From Ecdyonurus torrentis (taxonomy: Eukaryota; Arthropoda; Insecta; Ephemeroptera; Heptageniidae): 64,000 nt of DNA. The notes beneath the pieces are model-generated. The model did no database searches, was not told the DNA's origin, and worked only from the letters and a program-made list of their open reading frames with translations. Made by a program: the position numbers and the translations under genes. Positions 59,651 through 64,000 of the stretch are shown in pieces. Position 1 is the first letter of the stretch. Each line of letters opens with the position of its first letter. The DNA lies in assembly GCA_949318235.1 (NCBI GenBank), contig OX439134.1, positions 22,094,408 to 22,158,407 on the forward strand, in the 5' to 3' direction.

Positions 59651-59980
59651 TTAAACGTATAGACCAGAAGAAAACATAAGCCTTTTTTATAACAAAACAC
59701 TTGATACATATAAATAACTTTAGTTTGTCTCAAAACCCAACTGTAGCTCCATAGAAGTGATCAGAAATTTTTAATTTATGCAACCCGCACAACATTTTTT
59801 TTAGTAATTTATGCATTTTTCTGACGTCATAAACATGAATAGTCACTCAAATTGCATACTTTACAGTATTTTCACGCTCTCTCGTGGGGCTACATTAACA
59901 TTCTGGTAAAAATTGACATTAGTTTTTAAGATCCCATTTTGTGTTTATTCATTAAAAAGCACATGTTTTATGTGGTCTAG
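59651..59980 (-). mobile_element. Family A MITE lacking its last bases
   Basis: Starts TTAAACGTATAGACCAGAAG and ends TTTTATGTGGTCTAGG without the GGCTTTAA terminus. TGACGTCA near 59821. Confidence 0.88.
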
Positions 59981-60084
59981 GTGGAGTGACTTTTGAACAA
60001 TTTCCAAACAATTATTTAACTAGGCTCATAGAAACGTAAAACAAAAATTAAAAAATACACTGACAAAAAAATAAATATGTATTA

Positions 60085-60248
60085 ATTATGGTAGCTCATT
60101 TTCAGCATAATTCGTTCAATACAGCATAATCTATGCTATATTGCATAATAACTATGGTATAAAGCTAAAATATTATGTTATACAGCATAATTATTATATT
60201 GTTTTAATTTAGCAACAGTTATGCTATAATAACATAAATGTAGCATAA
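60085..60248. repeat. Family T single arm
   Basis: GCTCATTTTCAGCATAATTC, TATGCTATATTGCATAATAA and GTTATACAGCATAATTATTA match the right half of the 14965 foldback. Confidence 0.65.
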
Positions 60249-60458
60249 AGTATTATTCACATGACGCGTAAATTTGACGCGCGTCAACGTGCGTTGACGC
60301 GCGTAACAAAGTTGGAACAATATAAACAAATGGAGCCGTTCACATGGTTTTTGAAAATTACATGTGAACAGCTCCATTTGTTTACATTGTTTCAGCTTTG
60401 TTACGCGCGTCGACGCACGTTGACGCGTGTCAAATTTACGCGTCATGTGAATAATGCT
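60249..60458. mobile_element. Family J CpG-rich foldback, short form, copy 1
   Basis: Ends AGTATTATTCACATGACGCG and CGCGTCATGTGAATAATGCT; inner AACAATATAAACAAATGGAG with CCGTTCACATGG faces its complement. 210 bp, almost perfectly palindromic. Confidence 0.88.
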
Positions 60459-60501
60459 TTAATTATATGTTATTTATTATTTCCGTGTAATGTAACATTT
60501 A

Positions 60502-60711
60502 AGCATTATTCACATGACGCGTAAATTTGACGCGCGTCAACGTGCGTCGACGCGCGTAAAAAAGCTGGAACAATGTAAACAAATGGAGCCGTTCACATGG
60601 TTTTTGAAATTTTCATGTGAACGGCTCCAGTTCTTTACATTGTTCCAGCTTTTTTACGCGCGTCGACGCACGTTGACGCGCGTCAAATTTACGCGTCATG
60701 TGAATAATGCT
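60502..60711. mobile_element. Family J CpG-rich foldback, short form, copy 2
   Basis: The same length and structure as the copy 43 bp before it: AGCATTATTCACATGACGCG to CGCGTCATGTGAATAATGCT. The pair behaves as a head-to-tail or palindromic dimer. Short ORFs run through both copies in the same frame. Confidence 0.88.
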
Positions 60712-60800
60712 TAAAGCTTTACTTTAGTTTTTGTTGCATGTTTTTATGAATTTTAGTTAAGGAGGAATTTTTTTTGAAAATTTAGTCAAAGTAACCCTAC

Positions 60801-61134
60801 TTAAAGGCATATAAAACATGAAACAACATGTTCTTTAACACAAAATGGGATCTACAAAACTGATGATAATTTTTACCAGAATGTAAATGTGGCCCCACAA
60901 GAGAGCGTAAAAAAACTGTAAAGTATGCAATTTGCGTGAATGTTTCTGTTTATGACGTCAGAAACATGCAAAAAATAGTATAAAAATGTTGTGCAGGTTG
61001 CATAAATTAAAATTTTCTGATCACGGCTACGGAGCTACAGTTGGGTTTTGAGACCAATTAATGTTATTTATGTAAGTCCCATCAAGTGTTTTGTGATATA
61101 AATGCTAATGTTTTCATGTTGTCTATGCCTTTAA
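60801..61134 (+). mobile_element. Family B MITE, full-length copy
   Basis: TTAA at 60801-60804 and 61131-61134. Starts TTAAAGGCATATAAAACATG. The best plus-oriented B copy: GGCCCCACAAGAGAGCGTAA, TATGACGTCAGAAACATG. Confidence 0.92.
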
Positions 61135-61304
61135 TTAACGGTATTATGCATTTTTTTTTTATGAATAAGACGATATTAATACAATGATATCCTTGAAATT
61201 TTGTAAGCTTAACAATATTAAAGGTAATATTTCTATTCTATTATTTTGCATAATTTAGGTGTAGTGAATAAATGTTGCTAAAATCAGTCTAGCATAATTA
61301 TTAC

Positions 61305-61306
<2 letters not shown>

Positions 61307-61349
<43 letters not shown>
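61307..61349. repeat. Poly-T tract
   Basis: About 43 T with no interruption, the longest homopolymer in the window. Confidence 0.95.
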
Positions 61350-61351
<2 letters not shown>

Positions 61352-61419
61352 GCAGACGACGTGTATAATCTATATATATTTCATAATAAAAAAGTGTATG
61401 GGAAAAAAACACAATAATT

Positions 61420-61537
61420 AGGCCTACACAATGCTGTAACATTTATACACAATTATACTACATAATATAATTAAGATGTTCAGCATAATTACTTATGTTA
61501 TTACAAAATAACAACATTTGTGCTCTAAGTAATTAAT
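61420..61537 (-). repeat. Solitary relative of the 132-bp satellite unit
   Basis: On the minus strand AGAGCACAAATGTTGTTATT, TTGTAATAACATAAGTAATT and ATGCTGAACAT match the unit repeated at 52791-54383, then TATGTAGTATAATTGTG follows with changes. It is single here, with no tandem neighbour. Confidence 0.85.
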
Positions 61538-61760
61538 TTTTTTTACATGTGTGTGATCACCACACCTTATCATTTGTTTTCGTAGAAATATCGATAAAAT
61601 ATGGGAATATTTATCACAAAATCGAAGATCAATACGATATCCAATACTTCCCCCCCCCCCCCCTACCTCTTACTACAAAAACGTAGAAGAAACTACCCCC
61701 ACTCCAGTTCCATCCACAGCTAATTAATTTCTGATATTCCGGATGTCTGAACACACACAC

Positions 61761-61762
<2 letters not shown>

Positions 61763-61824
<62 letters not shown>
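61763..61824. repeat. (GA)n microsatellite
   Basis: About 30 GA units after a short CA run. Confidence 0.97.
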
Positions 61825-61827
<3 letters not shown>

Positions 61828-62233
61828 CCTCCTAAAAAAACATGAGTCAATATCTTCAGTCAATATTTAGCTTGTACAAATAAAACATACCCGTGTGTGT
61901 CAATCTGGACTTGAAAACCAAAATTAAAATATTACTCAAAAATTAATTAACTCTACGTATTGTATAAGATTTGTATGCTAGGTCTGTCAATGATAGCATT
62001 TTTAATATTTAAACATGTAAAAAAAATAGTCATAATACATCGGGAATTTTATGGACAAAATAATAATAATAGTAAATGCTACAGCCTTGATCAATAATTA
62101 GTTTTATTTTATTTGATGTTATAATAAAACAGACTAGTACATAAAAAGATAATTAAATATAATCTAAAACATTTATTTTTTACGTAAAAACTCAGTTTAA
62201 TTATTGAATTTTGAATTCTTGGATTTTTTTATG
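61825..62233. other. Unassigned AT-rich stretch
   Basis: Nothing recognised. Confidence 0.4.
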
Positions 62234-62582
62234 TTAAAGCCATAGACCACATAAAACAAAATGTGCTTTTTAATGAATAAACTTGAAATGGGATCTTCAA
62301 AACTGATAACAAATTTTTACCAGATAGTTAATGTAGTCCCACGAGAGAGCATGAAAAAACTGTAAAGTATGCATTTTGCGTTGAAAATTCATGTTTATGA
62401 CGTCAGAAACATGCAAAAATTAGTGTGAAAATGTTGTGCGTGTTGCATAAATAGAATATTCTGATCACTGCTACTGGGCTACAGTTGTGTTTTGAGACAA
62501 ACTAAAGTTATTTATAAGTCCCATTAAGTGTTTTGTGATATAAATGCTTTTGCTTATGTTTTTCTCTGATCTATTTCTTTAA
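62234..62582 (+). mobile_element. Family A MITE, full-length copy
   Basis: TTAA at both borders. The right end carries a short duplication (AAATGCTTTTGCTTATGTTT) and reads TGATCTATTTCTTTAA. Confidence 0.9.
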
Positions 62583-62786
62583 CCTGCATGCAAGATATAA
62601 ATGTTTACATAATGTGTTTGCTCTTCTTATATGGTGGTTGTTTTTAGATACATCATTTGAACATGTAAGAATATATTTAACATTGAGTAAGAGGAAACCT
62701 TATTAGCCGGTGTTTCAGTTATTTGCATAGAATAGAGTTATCGACATTAATATATTACGAAATCTTTTATTACGCCATTTAAATAC

Positions 62787-63182
62787 CGAGCTAGTATGGC
62801 CGAGTGGTGAAGGCAGCTGACTCTGTACTCCTTACCGAGTATAGGTTCGAGCCACTGCTCGGTGCGTACGTGAAGTGTGAGAGCACAACACGTTGCACGA
62901 TGCATGTTTACATGCATTCCATGACGACGCACAGTATTCGGGAGGTGCATGATTGATGTGATTGCACCGACAAGCCTGCCTAGATGTTTCCAAGGTTTCT
63001 CTAGACTGTAATGGCGAATGCTGGGCTGATTATTTAGGCCGTGGCCGGCCCTTGTGTGCTTATCCATTAATTTAAAAGTCCTTACCTGTCGATAAGACAA
63101 TGTCTTGACTGGGACTGGGGTTGGTGTGGCACGATAACACAATATGGCAAGTATAAAAAAATAATAATAATAATAATAATAA
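62787..63182 (+). mobile_element. tRNA-derived SINE, copy 3
   Basis: Starts CGAGCTAGTATGGCCGAGTG with A-box and intact B-box GGTTCGAGCC (62845-62854). It lacks 9 bp after CAGCTGACTC relative to copy 2. Its 3' tail is (AAT)n rather than pure A. Confidence 0.9.
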
Positions 63183-63510
63183 CAATTATGCTGCACAACA
63201 TAACAAATTTGTTACCCAGGATATCAAAAACAGCAAAATTTATGCTAAATAACATAAATTCAGCAGAAACACGTATTATGCCTGTAATCTGTGAGAAGAT
63301 ATTTGTAATTATTTTTAAATTACTTTCATTAGCAATTCTAATTAACCCCTTTGCCAGAGTCTCGGTATAATTCTACAACTAGATTGCGGTGGTATGTGCG
63401 ATGGTAACAATTCTAAATTACATAGAAACACAAATGTTGGTGTTATTACAAAACATAACTGGAATCGTAAAAATTAGCTTCTAACATGAAAAATAATAAT
63501 ACACTCTATA

Positions 63511-63783
63511 CACTCTAAGAAATGGTGCATTACTTTAGTTACGAATTCTAACTTATTTAAGATAATCACTTTTAAGTTATTATGAATAAAGCTAAAATAA
63601 TGCATTTTAGAAAATTATTAACAATAGCTATAAAATAGCTTAAATAAACTTAAAACAACTTAAATTAGCTATTTTTAATAACTTGATAAAATGTATTATT
63701 TTAACTACTCATAATAACTTAAAAGTGATTATCTTAAATAAGTTAGGATTCGTAACTGAAGTAATGCACCATTTTTTAGAGTG
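63511..63783. mobile_element. Family C palindromic MITE with TA flanks
   Basis: CACTCTAAGAAATGGTGCAT to GCACCATTTTTTAGAGTG, flanked by TA at 63509-63510 and 63784-63785. Confidence 0.92.
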
Positions 63784-63870
63784 TACTAAAATAGTAATAT
63801 ACCAGTTTAATTTTAGCAACACTTGTTCATTACAATTGTTATATAAATAGCGTAAATATTTACAATTACC

Positions 63871-64000
63871 GAGCCGTGTGTCGCAGTGGTGTGCACGTGC
63901 TTCTTGTACACACGTGTGAGATATTACGAGCTTATGTTTTAGTGCGGGGTGCATGTGGTTTTATCATAGGCCGTGGTGTGCACTGCATGTGCTCTCGTGT
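63871..64000 (+). mobile_element. Second tRNA-like SINE family, cut by the window end (tentative)
   Basis: GAGCCGTGTGTCGCAGTGGT has an A-box-like CGCAGTGG, followed by GTACACACGTGTGAG and a worn B-box-like TTACGAGC. The GC-richer text runs off the window. It differs from the SINE at 62787. Confidence 0.45.

Noticed and set aside
60261..60714. Related 66-87 codon frames
   Set aside because: They run through the Family J palindromes and resemble each other because the DNA is duplicated.

Overview
The window is gene-poor eukaryotic DNA, very probably from a metazoan and most likely an invertebrate; I cannot name the species. The evidence is an AT-rich base composition (roughly two thirds A+T by eye), long dinucleotide and tetranucleotide microsatellites, polyadenylated SINEs with tRNA-like heads, 5'-truncated non-LTR retrotransposons, and many short non-autonomous DNA transposons (MITEs). 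I found no convincing host gene, no rRNA, no functional tRNA gene, no CRISPR array and no bacterial operon structure. The long open frames are almost all microsatellites or palindromes read through. The sequence could be intergenic or lie inside a very long intron.

The dominant feature is a set of TTAA-flanked repeats about 300-350 bp long, called Family A and its sister Family B here, with over 20 full or partial copies. Families F, G, H and W also end in TTAA followed by an AAGG- or AGGG-like end, so one type of transposase, perhaps Kolobok- or piggyBac-like, may have moved them all. Other families are: C (TA-flanked palindromes with CACTCT ends), D and E (TATA-type ends), I (213 bp, perfect 9-bp target duplications, Mutator-like), J (CpG-rich palindromes packed with ACGCGT, TTA-flanked in the best copy), and many single foldbacks (K, L, M, O, P, Q, R, T, V, X, Z, BB, CC). 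Two larger hAT-like elements are present: 23760-27232 (30-bp-plus terminal repeats, perfect 8-bp duplication, 1.2-kb nested palindrome inside) and 46894-48533 (CAGGG ends, inserted into a Family D copy). Neither shows an intact transposase.

Retroelements are three copies of one tRNA-derived SINE (29685-30079, 35697-36093, 62787-63182), one or two other tRNA-like SINEs, and several LINE tails. Three LINE fragments preserve the C-terminal end of the reverse transcriptase protein (17401-17589, 22130-22677, 40702-40860). A short Cys/His-rich frame at 58636-58931 on the minus strand is the only protein-like sequence without obvious low complexity that I cannot place.

Nested insertions let target duplications be read directly: A into X at 3089-3396, G into a LINE reading frame at 22167-22505, I twice (49596 and 50354), I and R into H, R into Q, a SINE into an H-like element, and E into a LINE-like repeat whose empty site is also in the window. 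A 132-bp satellite (52791-54383, 12 units) has a solitary relative near 61420-61537. Across many unrelated families the octamer TGACGTCA recurs about 50 times, far above chance.
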